From assembly GCA_027022065.1 (NCBI GenBank), contig JALVZS010000037.1:1-13216 (forward strand): a DNA stretch of 13,216 nt, given 5' to 3'. Every line of letters begins with the position of its first letter. Positions within the stretch are counted from its first letter, which is position 1. The stretch is from a bacterium (GTDB lineage: Bacteria > Thermosulfidibacterota > Thermosulfidibacteria > Thermosulfidibacterales > Thermosulfidibacteraceae). The translations under genes were made by a program, and so were the position numbers. Below, piece after piece: positions 1-6,222 of the stretch. The notes beneath the pieces are model-generated. The model saw nothing but the letters and a program-made list of their open reading frames with translations. It was not told the DNA's origin and searched no databases.

Positions 1-781
1 GCTTCACATACTTCTCAATGGGATCTGTGGGAGGGACCTCCAGTATGTCAAATATGTTGAGCATCCCTTTTATGTTGTATATGTGCCTTTCGTAAACAGG
101 AAAGCGTGTGTATCCTGTCTGACTTGAAGCCTCAATGGCTGCTTGAACGCTCATGCTCTTCTCAAGGGTTCTCACCTTTATGATAGGCTTTAGGGCTTCC
201 TTTACCCTTACTCCCCTCAGGTTGATAATGGCCTTTATCAGCTCTATCTCTCCCCTTTTGATGTCTCCTGCTTCCTGCTGCGGCTCTATGATAAGGGGCA
301 GTTCTTCCCTTTCTAGAAGAAGTTCTCTACCTATCCTGTCCTGTCCCAATGCTCTCAGGATGGCAAGAAGGGGCAGAGTGAAGGGACTGAAGATCCTGTA
401 GGCAAAGGTGAAAGGAGAAAGGGCAAGTCTTGTAAATGCTTCGGGCCTGTTTTTTGCAATGGTCTTTGGAATGGTTTCTCCAAATATGAGAACGAGGGGA
501 GAGAGTATAGCCACCGTTATAAGCTCGTTTTCTGTGTGAAGGTGCTTTCTAACAAGATAGGTTACGAAGGAGGAGTTTGCTATCATGCACAGGTTTGTTC
601 CCAGAAGGGTTGTGGCAAGGAGCCTGTCGGTGTTTCTTATGAAAAACTCCAGCTTCTTATTTCCCTTGGCCTTTACAGGAGATATGGAGATAAAGGCCAT
701 TTCACTGCCGGAGAAGAACCCCTCAAGGAGAAGGAGCACAAAAACCACAAGCAGGTAAAGGTACAGATAACTTGATTCCAT
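1..781 (-). CDS. CNNM/CorC-family (DUF21 + CBS) membrane protein, partial
   Basis: The frame reads from an ATG at 781 leftward off the window edge, so 260 residues are visible and the C-terminus is missing. The N-terminus has a hydrophobic helix (about residues 5-20) followed by GFFSGSEMAF (21-30), a typical DUF21 opening. GETIPKTIAKNRPE (101-114) is the hallmark DUF21 motif. From about residue 195 a CBS-pair-like segment begins, with the typical GYTRFPVYE (223-231) and a following NIKGMLNIFDIL stretch. The family (CNNM, CorB/CorC, 'hemolysin-like') sits in the inner membrane and is linked to Mg2+/Co2+ export or homeostasis; the substrate here is inference. The start codon overlaps the glyQ stop as TAATG, which implies translational coupling and one transcript. 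The window edge cuts the CBS region, so any CorC_HlyC C-terminal domain cannot be seen. Confidence 0.9.
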   Translation of the reverse strand, partial: MESSYLYLYLLVVFVLLLLEGFFSGSEMAFISISPVKAKGNKKLEFFIRNTDRLLATTLLGTNLCMIANSSFVTYLVRKHLHTENELITVAILSPLVLIFGETIPKTIAKNRPEAFTRLALSPFTFAYRIFSPFTLPLLAILRALGQDRIGRELLLEREELPLIIEPQQEAGDIKRGEIELIKAIINLRGVRVKEALKPIIKVRTLEKSMSVQAAIEASSQTGYTRFPVYERHIYNIKGMLNIFDILEVPPTDPIEKYVK

Positions 782-1671
782 TAACCTGCTGAGGAAAAGG
801 CCTTTTTCTCAAGCAGGGGATATCCCATCTCCTTTCTCTGTTTGAGATACCCCTCTGCACAGAGCCTTGCAAGCCTTCTCACACGGGCTATGTAGCTGGT
901 GCGCTCTTTTACGCTGATGGCTCCTCTTGCGTCAAGCACATTGAAGGTGTGGGAGCACTTGAGACAGAAGTCATAGGCGGGAAGCACAAGCCCCTTTTCT
1001 ATGAGCCTTAAGCATTCCTTTTCGTACATGTCAAAGAGCTTGAAGTGCATATCCACATCGGCCTCTTCAAAGTTGAAGATGGAGAACTCCACCTCCCCCT
1101 GGTAGTGTATGTCTCCGTAGGTTACATTATCCACCCAGACAAGGTCAAAGACGTTGTCCACCCCCTGTATGTACATGGCTATTCTTTCTGTGCCGTAGGT
1201 GATTTCAACGGATATGGGATTGAGGTCAATACCTCCTGCCTGCTGGAAGTAGGTAAACTGGGTTATCTCCATTCCGTCAAGCCATACCTCCCATCCAAGT
1301 CCCCATGCACCAAGGGTGGGAGACTCCCAGTCGTCCTCCACAAACCTTATGTCGTGCTTTAAAGGATCTATCCCCAGCGCTTTTAGGCTTTTCAGGTATA
1401 CCTCCTGTATGTCATCGGGGGAGGGCTTTATGATCACCTGAAACTGGTAGTAGTGCTGGAGCCTATTGGGGTTTTCGCCATACCTTCCGTCTGTAGGCCT
1501 TCTGGAAGGCTCAACATAGGCAACCTTCCAGGGTTCAGGCCCAAGAACCCTCAAGAAGGTGGCGGGGTTCATGGTGCCAGCGCCCACCTCTATGTCGTAC
1601 GGCTGCTGTATCACACAGCCGTAATCTGCCCAGAACTCCTGAAGTTTTAGAATCACCTCTTGAAAGTTCAC
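781..1671 (-). CDS. glyQ: glycyl-tRNA synthetase alpha subunit
   Basis: A 296-aa class II aminoacyl-tRNA synthetase subunit that, with GlyS, charges tRNA-Gly in the cytoplasm (alpha2beta2 enzyme). The protein is near-canonical: [13 protein letters not shown] at the start, [20 protein letters not shown] (22-41), [20 protein letters not shown] (44-63), then a Tyr/Gln-rich [13 protein letters not shown] stretch and a [19 protein letters not shown] stretch. I chose the GTG at 1669-1671 because AAGGAGGT lies about 5 nt upstream and the family begins at exactly this residue (normally MNFQ). A TTG 13 codons further upstream, at 1710, has no comparable ribosome site. Length fits the family (about 290-305 aa). 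glyS is not next to it; the next gene downstream is the CNNM-type membrane protein, coupled by a 1-nt overlap. The identification is secure. Confidence 0.97.
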   Translation of the reverse strand: MNFQEVILKLQEFWADYGCVIQQPYDIEVGAGTMNPATFLRVLGPEPWKVAYVEPSRRPTDGRYGENPNRLQHYYQFQVIIKPSPDDIQEVYLKSLKALGIDPLKHDIRFVEDDWESPTLGAWGLGWEVWLDGMEITQFTYFQQAGGIDLNPISVEITYGTERIAMYIQGVDNVFDLVWVDNVTYGDIHYQGEVEFSIFNFEEADVDMHFKLFDMYEKECLRLIEKGLVLPAYDFCLKCSHTFNVLDARGAISVKERTSYIARVRRLARLCAEGYLKQRKEMGYPLLEKKAFSSAG

Positions 1672-1700
1672 CTTTACCTCCTTCGGGCCTTTTGTTATTA

Positions 1701-1729
1701 GAGTTAGCAAGGTGTCTTTTCTTCGTCAA
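1701..1729 (-). promoter_or_regulatory. possible promoter of glyQ
   Basis: TTGACG (1729-1724) is a good -35 match. Exactly 17 nt later is TAACTC (1706-1701), a poor -10. It lies in the 77-bp gap between divergent glyQ and the phosphoglycerate mutase homologue, where a promoter is expected, but the -10 match is weak. Confidence 0.3.
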
Positions 1730-1748
1730 CTCTGCTGGAGGTTGTGTT

Positions 1749-2882
1749 ATGAAACTTTTGGGAGTTATCTTGGGCGGTATAGCGGATCACGCCGTTGATG
1801 GGCTTGGAAGAAGAACGCCTCTACAGGTTGCAAGAACGGCCAATCTGGATCACCTTGCCATGCTCGGAGGGTGTGGCGGGTACCATCCCACCGTTGTGGG
1901 AGAACCTGTGTCCCCCTCCCTTTCCCTTTACATCATGCTGGGCAATCCTCCTGAGCTCTTTCCAGGAAGGGCATCCTTTGAGGCGCTGGCAAGGGATGTG
2001 AAGCTTGAGGAGGGTAGGTTCTATGTGCTTGTGGAGCCTGCGTATGTGGAGGAGGGGATCCTGATAGAGAGCAGGCACTTTGAGTCTGAGGAGGAAGAGG
2101 CAGAGTTTTTTGAGTTCGTCTCTTCCAAGATCAAGCAGATAAAACGGCTGGACTTTGGCCTCTACCTCATGGAGACCGATGCGCATGTTCCCTCAACCCA
2201 TCCGGGTATTGCAGGTGCCCCTGTGGGGGATGCGGGGATCTTGAGGGATTTAGAACAGATTCCTGAAGCCTGGGCAGGCAACCGCTTGAGAAGGGAAAAG
2301 GGGCTTCAGGTTATAAACAGGCTTCTCTTTTACGGATGCGGTAGGTTTGTTGGTTCAGGGTGCAGTTGTTTCCCCATGGATACTGTGTTTTTCACAGATT
2401 CCCACATGTTTTTGGGACTTGTGAAGTGGATGGGATGCAACGCCAAGTTTGTTCCCTCTGATTCTCCTAAAGAATGGCTTACACAGGCCTTTACTGAGGT
2501 GGTGAAGAGGGGGGATCTTTACGATGCGGTATTTGTTTACACAGATTACATACACAGGCACAACATAAGGGTGCGTACCTGGAAGAGGGTTGAGGTTATT
2601 GAGGAGATGGACGCCGCCTTTAGCGTTGTGCTGGATAATCTCCTTAGGGAAGAGGTTGTCATAATGGTTACCTCCGATGTGACCACTCCAAGCTACGGTA
2701 TAAGGCCCTACTCAGGGCTTCCTGTGCCCGTAATCATGGCGGGTGAGGGGGTGAGAAGAGGGCTGAGCAGCAAGTTTGACGAGGCGGTGGCAGGATCGGG
2801 ATCCTTTGGCATAATGAGGGGGAAAGAGCTGCTCTTAACCCTCTTCTCCTATATCGGGTGTCTAGCTCCTAAGGGCCTCTAA
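1749..2882 (+). CDS. archaeal-type phosphoglycerate mutase (ApgM) homologue with degenerate active site
   Basis: A 377-aa member of the ApgM branch of the alkaline phosphatase superfamily. Fold signatures remain: GLGRRTPLQVARTANLDHLA (18-37), FPGRASFEALARDVKLEEG (71-89), NRLRREKGLQVINRLL (178-193), PVPVIMAGEGVRR (325-337) and FGIMRGKELL (353-362). From memory of the family, several catalytic positions look changed. The metal-binding DG of GDGMAD is GG (9-10). The nucleophile region, usually SDxANxxxLG, reads PSLSLYIMLG (56-65). TGDHSTP is TSDVTTP (308-314), losing the His. It may therefore be non-catalytic or repurposed rather than a glycolytic mutase or ThrB4-type homoserine kinase. The ATG at 1749 has GGAGG 7 nt upstream (1737-1741). 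It is divergent from glyQ and converges on leuA with a 4-nt overlap of the ends. Confidence 0.8.
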   Translation: MKLLGVILGGIADHAVDGLGRRTPLQVARTANLDHLAMLGGCGGYHPTVVGEPVSPSLSLYIMLGNPPELFPGRASFEALARDVKLEEGRFYVLVEPAYVEEGILIESRHFESEEEEAEFFEFVSSKIKQIKRLDFGLYLMETDAHVPSTHPGIAGAPVGDAGILRDLEQIPEAWAGNRLRREKGLQVINRLLFYGCGRFVGSGCSCFPMDTVFFTDSHMFLGLVKWMGCNAKFVPSDSPKEWLTQAFTEVVKRGDLYDAVFVYTDYIHRHNIRVRTWKRVEVIEEMDAAFSVVLDNLLREEVVIMVTSDVTTPSYGIRPYSGLPVPVIMAGEGVRRGLSSKFDEAVAGSGSFGIMRGKELLLTLFSYIGCLAPKGL

Positions 2883-4438
2883 ATGGCCTCCTTGTAAAGA
2901 GAAATTTCATAGCCCTGGGATTCAAGCTCCTTTCTGTACAGATACTTGTTCACCGCGTTTATGTAAGCCTTTACGGATGCCTCTATAACATCCACACTGC
3001 TTCCCTTTCCCACTATCTCAACGCCGTTGAACTTCACCTTAACCGTTACCTCTCCAACCGCGTCCTTTCCTTGGGTTACCGCCCTCAACTGGTATGAGGT
3101 GAGCTTGCCCTGTATTCCTGTGATGCTGTCAAGGGCCTTGTATGCAGCATCCACGGGTCCGTCTCCAATGGCGGAGTCCTGGAGGATTTCGTTGCCCCTT
3201 TTAAGCCTAACGGTGGCGGTGGGAAGTAGCCTGTTTCCGCTTGTGGTATGTATGTAGTCAAGCTCGTAGGTTTTGACGGGAATGGAGAGGAGCTCTTCCT
3301 GAGCAATGATGAGGATGTCGTCGTCCAGCACCTCTTTCTTCTTGTCAGCAAGCTTCTTGAACCTTTCAAACACCCTGTTGAGCTGCTCCTCCGTGAGGTC
3401 TGTGAACCCCAACTGCTCAAGCTTCTGCTTCAAGGCGTGCCTTCCAGAGTGCTTTCCCAGAACCAGTCTTGAGGATGGAAAGCCCACAGTTTCAGGCCTC
3501 ATGATCTCATAGGTGAGGGGGTTTTCCAGAACGCCGTGCTGGTGGATGCCTGCTTCATGTGCAAAGGCGTTTTTGCCCACAATGGCCTTGTTGGGCTGAA
3601 CATACACACCGGTTATGTGGGAAACGAGGGTGCTCGTTTTGTAGATCTCCTGCGTTCTTATCCCTGTGGTGAGGCTAAAGTGATCCCTCCTTGTGTGTAT
3701 GGCCATGACGATCTCTTCAAGGGCTGCGTTTCCTGCCCTTTCCCCTATGCCGTTTATGGTGCACTCCACCTGCCTCGCTCCCGCCTCTATAGCCGCTAAG
3801 GAGTTGGCGACTGCAAGTCCAAGGTCGTTGTGGCAGTGCACGCTCACCACGGCCATGTCTATGTTGGGCACCTTGTTCATGATGTAGGATATCTTCTCCT
3901 TGAACTCAGAGGGGATGGCGTATCCGACGGTGTCCGGGATGTTTACCGTTGTGGCTCCTGCCTTTATCACCTCCTCTATCACTTTACAGAGGAAGTCCAG
4001 ATCGCTCCTTGTTGCATCCTCTGCGGAGAACTCCACATCATCAGTGAAGTTTCTGGCAAACCTCACCGCCTCAACGGCCCTTTCCAGAACCTCTTTGGGG
4101 TCCATCTTGAGCTTATACTTCATGTGTATCTCGCTTGTGGCTATGAATGTGTGGATGCGCTTTCTCTCGGCTGGCTTTACGGCCTCAGCACCTATCTCTA
4201 TGTCCTTTTTCACGGCTCTGCACAGTGTTGCTATTACGGGCCCTTTAACTTCTTCGGCTATGCGCTGCACGGACTCAAAGTCTCCAGGGGAGGATGCGGC
4301 GAATCCTGACTCTATCACATCAACTCCCAGTCTTGCCAGCTGTTTGGCCACGATGAGCTTTTCGTTGATGTTCATGGAGAATCCAGGGGCCTGCTCTCCA
4401 TCCCTCAGTGTTGTGTCAAAGATAAATACCTTTTCCAT
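2879..4438 (-). CDS. leuA: 2-isopropylmalate synthase
   Basis: A 519-aa cytoplasmic enzyme catalysing the first committed step of leucine synthesis: acetyl-CoA plus 2-oxoisovalerate to 2-isopropylmalate. The HMGL-like TIM barrel (about 1-270) shows [10 protein letters not shown] (10-19), SPGDFESVQ (50-58), metal ligands in SVHCHNDLG (199-207; His201, His203) and GIGERAGN (230-237). [11 protein letters not shown] and [10 protein letters not shown] follow in the linker. The C-terminal about 130 residues match the LeuA allosteric dimerisation domain, so leucine feedback inhibition is expected. The ATG at 4438 has GGGAGG (4450-4445) 6 nt upstream. Length and motifs match the long bacterial LeuA form rather than homocitrate or citramalate synthases, though these relatives cannot be fully excluded; the leucine-rich leader upstream supports LeuA. 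Nothing follows in the same direction, so the attenuator appears to control leuA alone. Confidence 0.96.
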   Translation of the reverse strand: MEKVFIFDTTLRDGEQAPGFSMNINEKLIVAKQLARLGVDVIESGFAASSPGDFESVQRIAEEVKGPVIATLCRAVKKDIEIGAEAVKPAERKRIHTFIATSEIHMKYKLKMDPKEVLERAVEAVRFARNFTDDVEFSAEDATRSDLDFLCKVIEEVIKAGATTVNIPDTVGYAIPSEFKEKISYIMNKVPNIDMAVVSVHCHNDLGLAVANSLAAIEAGARQVECTINGIGERAGNAALEEIVMAIHTRRDHFSLTTGIRTQEIYKTSTLVSHITGVYVQPNKAIVGKNAFAHEAGIHQHGVLENPLTYEIMRPETVGFPSSRLVLGKHSGRHALKQKLEQLGFTDLTEEQLNRVFERFKKLADKKKEVLDDDILIIAQEELLSIPVKTYELDYIHTTSGNRLLPTATVRLKRGNEILQDSAIGDGPVDAAYKALDSITGIQGKLTSYQLRAVTQGKDAVGEVTVKVKFNGVEIVGKGSSVDVIEASVKAYINAVNKYLYRKELESQGYEISLYKEAI

Positions 4439-4467
4439 CTTTTACCTCCCGCTCTTGTTTTGCCAAT

Positions 4468-4503
4468 AAAAAAAGGGCCATGAACCTTTGCGGCTCATGG
4501 CCC
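4468..4503 (-). terminator. intrinsic terminator of the leu attenuator
   Basis: On the minus strand GGGCCATGAGCC (4503-4492), loop GCAAA (4491-4487) and GGTTCATGGCCC (4486-4475) form a 12-bp stem with a single G-U pair, followed at once by seven T (4474-4468). This is a textbook Rho-independent terminator placed upstream of leuA rather than behind a gene, about 30 nt before the leuA start. Its 5' arm overlaps the segment used by the competing antiterminator. Confidence 0.93.
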
Positions 4504-4580
4504 CTTGAAGGCCTCTGCAAGGGGCCACAAGCGGTGTGCCCGCCTGTGGCCCCATCTATGGTTAGGGCCCCAGGCGGGCC
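4468..4580 (-). promoter_or_regulatory. leucine attenuator: competing RNA hairpins in the leuA leader
   Basis: In transcript order the leader carries four complementary segments and then the terminator. A, GCCCGCCTG (4579-4571), lies inside the leader ORF. B contains GGGGCCACA (4553-4545) overlapping CAGGCGGGC (4546-4538). C is TGTGGCCCCTTG (4529-4518). D is CAAGGGGCC (4507-4499). Perfect 9-bp pairings are possible for A:B, B:C and C:D, and D overlaps the 5' arm of the terminator. Inferred logic: with scarce leucyl-tRNA the ribosome stalls upstream of A, A:B forms, C pairs D, the terminator cannot form and leuA is transcribed. With ample leucyl-tRNA the ribosome reaches the stop and covers A, B:C forms, D is freed and the terminator forms. 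The pairings are seen directly; the switching order is inference. Confidence 0.88.
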
Positions 4581-4618
4581 TTGGTAAGCAATAGACCGTT
4601 CAGCAGTAACATGAGCAT
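4562..4618 (-). CDS. leu operon leader peptide (leuL type)
   Basis: An 18-codon ORF upstream of leuA encodes MLMLLLNGLLLTKARLGP and ends in TAA. It has a strong ribosome site, GGAGG (4630-4626), 7 nt before its ATG, and starts about 27 nt after the predicted transcription start. Eight of 18 codons are Leu, at positions 2, 4, 5, 6, 9, 10, 11 and 16. They use CTC, TTA, CTG, CTG, CTA, TTG, CTT and CTG, so all six Leu codons occur. The last codons overlap segment A of the attenuator. Its role is to sense charged tRNA-Leu by ribosome stalling; the peptide itself probably has no function. The position, codon content, ribosome site and downstream terminator together make this much stronger than a chance small ORF. 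Confidence 0.92.
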   Translation of the reverse strand: MLMLLLNGLLLTKARLGP

Positions 4619-4651
4619 CAATTTGCCTCCAAGTTTTATGGTTTTTACTGC

Positions 4652-4680
4652 AAGATATAAAAACTCTAATGGGCTGTCAA
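4652..4680 (-). promoter_or_regulatory. sigma70-type promoter of the leuA leader
   Basis: A perfect TTGACA -35 (4680-4675), a 17-nt spacer and a TATCTT -10 (4657-4652, four of six consensus bases). Transcription should start near 4645, giving a short 5' UTR before the leader peptide ATG at 4618. Placement directly ahead of the leader ORF and its ribosome site supports it. Confidence 0.8.
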
Positions 4681-4686
4681 GGCCCA
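4670..4686 (-). repeat. short inverted repeat around the leuA -35 box
   Basis: TGGGC (4686-4682) and GCCCA (4674-4670) are perfect 5-bp inverted arms separated by CTTGACA, so the -35 hexamer sits in the spacer. It could be an operator or chance; the arms are short and a poly-T run only follows a few bases later, so a role as terminator of the upstream gene is weak. Confidence 0.3.
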
Positions 4687-4733
4687 ATTCTTCTGGCTTT
4701 GATGGGAGTTAAAAAAGTTGTTTTGGACTTAAT

Positions 4734-5024
4734 TTAGGCTTCGCAGAGCTTCTCCAACTCGTTTATCTTGTTGAGGAAGTTGTCTAGCTTTTCCAATAGA
4801 ATGGGAATGGGGGCATTTTTGGAAAAGGCAAGCATCCTCTCCACATCAAAAAAGTCTTTGTCTAGACTAAGCCTTATGACTTTATTGTCGCCGTATATGG
4901 CAGCCCTTGCTAAAAGCTTCCCGGCCTTATCTATGAGTAGAAGCCCTTCAAAGTCCTGCCCTTTTTTGAGAAGCCTCTTTGCTTCCTCAAGGGTTTCCTT
5001 TGCCTCTTTCAGAAACTTCTCCAT
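4734..5024 (-). CDS. small helical protein of unknown function (96 aa)
   Basis: I do not recognise this protein. It starts MEKFLKEAKETLEEAKRLLK, a charged amphipathic helix (about 1-21), followed by FEGLLLIDKAGKLLARAAIYG (25-45), a more ordered middle with RLSLDKDFFDVERML (51-65), and a second Lys/Glu/Leu-rich helix at 73-93 (ILLEKLDNFLNKINELEKL). It lacks a signal peptide or membrane segment, so it is probably a soluble, largely helical cytoplasmic protein. The ATG at 5024 has AAGGAGG about 6 nt upstream; the frame stays open further upstream to 5144, but that stretch would cross the predicted promoter and has no ribosome site. No clear terminator separates its stop from the leuA promoter 53 bp downstream, so read-through into the leu attenuator is possible. 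Confidence 0.75.
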   Translation of the reverse strand: MEKFLKEAKETLEEAKRLLKKGQDFEGLLLIDKAGKLLARAAIYGDNKVIRLSLDKDFFDVERMLAFSKNAPIPILLEKLDNFLNKINELEKLCEA

Positions 5025-5044
5025 CTTTCCCTCCTTGCACCTTA

Positions 5045-5073
5045 AAGATATATAAACGGACTTGATGTGGCAA
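5045..5073 (-). promoter_or_regulatory. sigma70-type promoter of the 96-aa helical protein
   Basis: TTGCCA (5073-5068, five of six -35 bases), a 17-nt spacer and TATCTT (5050-5045), the same -10 hexamer and spacing as the leuA promoter. It lies about 20 nt upstream of the start at 5024, within the 94-bp gap between divergent genes. Confidence 0.6.
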
Positions 5074-5118
5074 TGCCTTGGTGTTAAGAGATGGGAGCTA
5101 GAAATGAGGAGGTGAGGG

Positions 5119-5391
5119 ATGAGCCATCTGCATCTTGAAAACATAAAGCCTGTTAGGGAGTTCTTTAAAAAGCTTCAGCAGCTTTACCCCGCCCCTTGGC
5201 ACCACCATGAGGTAAGGGTGAAGGGAAAGGACGGGAAGGAGTATAAGATTTTCATTCCTGAAGGTCGCCCCGATATGCTTGCTGTGGTTTCTGATGGGGT
5301 TTACGAGGTGTTTGAGAGCCTGGATGAGGCCTGTGAGTTCCTGAGGGAGAAGGTGGGCCTTACCCTACTTCCTCCGAGGTGCCGCCAGTAA
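5119..5391 (+). CDS. hypothetical 90-aa protein, first gene of a five-gene run
   Basis: I do not recognise a family. The ATG at 5119 is preceded by a strong AGGAGGTGA ribosome site. The N-terminus (LENIKPVREFFKKLQQLY, 6-23) looks helical, then comes PAPWHHHEVRVKG (24-36) with three adjacent His, a likely beta section KEYKIFIPEGRPDMLAVVSDGVYEVF (40-65) and a C-terminal helix LDEACEFLREKVG (68-80). The tail ends in PPRCRQ. It lacks a signal peptide or membrane helix, so it is probably a small soluble alpha/beta protein; the His cluster could bind metal, but that is speculation. Its stop lies 3 nt before the start of the glucosaminidase gene, so the two are almost certainly co-transcribed. It is divergent from the 96-aa helical protein. 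Confidence 0.75.
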   Translation: MSHLHLENIKPVREFFKKLQQLYPAPWHHHEVRVKGKDGKEYKIFIPEGRPDMLAVVSDGVYEVFESLDEACEFLREKVGLTLLPPRCRQ

Positions 5392-5394
5392 GGG

Positions 5395-6222
5395 GTGCTT
5401 TACAGAAGGGTTCTTATCGCTTTATGCGCCGGGGTGGCCTTATTTCTTCTCCTGTTCAGGGTGGAGGTTGAGGAGAGTATAGAGCCTGTGTACGTAACTC
5501 CTTCCTCTGCCTCCCGTATCTCTATTGTAGATTGTAATGCCGTTGTTCCTGCCATCTACACCAAGCCTTTTTGTCTTAAAGGGCTTCCCAAGAAGAGGAG
5601 GAAGAGGCTTTTCATCTCAATGCTTCTTCCATCAATAATGATTGAAAACTTCAAGATTGCTCAGCTGAGGAAAAGGGTGCTGAGGATAAAGGAAAGGATG
5701 GAAGAGGGGGAGGTATCCGACGAGGAGATGGCGTTTCTGAAGAAGCTGTGTGATAAGTACAGGGCCTCCTCTGTGGATGAGCTTCTCTATAAGATTGATG
5801 AAATCCCTGCTGGTTTGGTTCTTGCCCAGGCTGCCCTTGAAAGTGGATGGGGGGCATCAAGGTTTTTCTGCGAGGGAAATAACATCTTCGGTGAGTGGGA
5901 CTTCTCTGGAAAGAGGGGGATAAAGGCCCGTGGTTCTGATGCTAGGCTGAAGAGGTTTGCCAGCATTCTGGATGCGGTTGACAGCTACTTCTACAACATA
6001 AACGCCGGCTGGGCCTATGAGAGCTTTAGGATAGCCAGGAGGAAGTGTAAAAATTCACTGGAGCTTGCCAAGTACCTGGAGATGTACTCTGTTCTTAGGA
6101 GAGAGTACATAAGGAGGCTGGAAAGGCTTATAGAGAGCGAAGGACTTTACAAGTACGACAGGTGTAAGCTGAATGAAAGCTATATTCATAGGCATTATCG
6201 CATTGTTCCTCGCCTTTGGTAG
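5395..6222 (+). CDS. Bax/FlgJ-type glucosaminidase, membrane-anchored
   Basis: A 275-aa protein with an N-terminal membrane segment (about residues 4-21, VLIALCAGVALFLLLF), so anchored in the inner membrane with the domain in the periplasm. KKRRKRLFISMLLPSIMIEN (66-85) matches the region ahead of the catalytic domain in E. coli Bax-like proteins. AGLVLAQAALESGWGASRF (139-157) carries the family's catalytic Glu (Glu149), followed by GNNIFGEW (161-168), typical of the GH73-like glucosaminidase fold that cuts peptidoglycan glycan strands. Start is GTG at 5395, 3 nt after the previous stop, with no strong ribosome site of its own, so it probably depends on re-initiation. The last 17 codons overlap the start of the deacetylase gene in another frame; this tail lies beyond the usual Bax end. 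Exact substrate is inference. Confidence 0.88.
   Translation: MLYRRVLIALCAGVALFLLLFRVEVEESIEPVYVTPSSASRISIVDCNAVVPAIYTKPFCLKGLPKKRRKRLFISMLLPSIMIENFKIAQLRKRVLRIKERMEEGEVSDEEMAFLKKLCDKYRASSVDELLYKIDEIPAGLVLAQAALESGWGASRFFCEGNNIFGEWDFSGKRGIKARGSDARLKRFASILDAVDSYFYNINAGWAYESFRIARRKCKNSLELAKYLEMYSVLRREYIRRLERLIESEGLYKYDRCKLNESYIHRHYRIVPRLW

Noticed and set aside
536-775. 79-codon open frame on the plus strand
   Set aside because: Antisense to the CNNM/DUF21 gene, whose hallmark motifs are clear on the minus strand.
1672-1710. Longer glyQ from the TTG at 1710
   Set aside because: The extra 13 residues are not family-like and the strong AAGGAGGT lies directly ahead of the GTG at 1671.
4439-4733. 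T-box or leucine-type riboswitch upstream of leuA
   Set aside because: No T-box sequence or specifier-loop arrangement is seen; a translated leader with eight Leu codons and paired segments explains the region better.
4700-4733. Terminator after the 96-aa gene (AAGT/ACTT with a T run)
   Set aside because: The stem is only about 4 bp and AT-rich, too weak for an intrinsic terminator, especially at high temperature.
5062-5090. Plus-strand promoter TTGATG-17-TAAGAG for the 5119 gene
   Set aside because: The -10 matches only three of six bases; the position is right but the signal is too weak to list.
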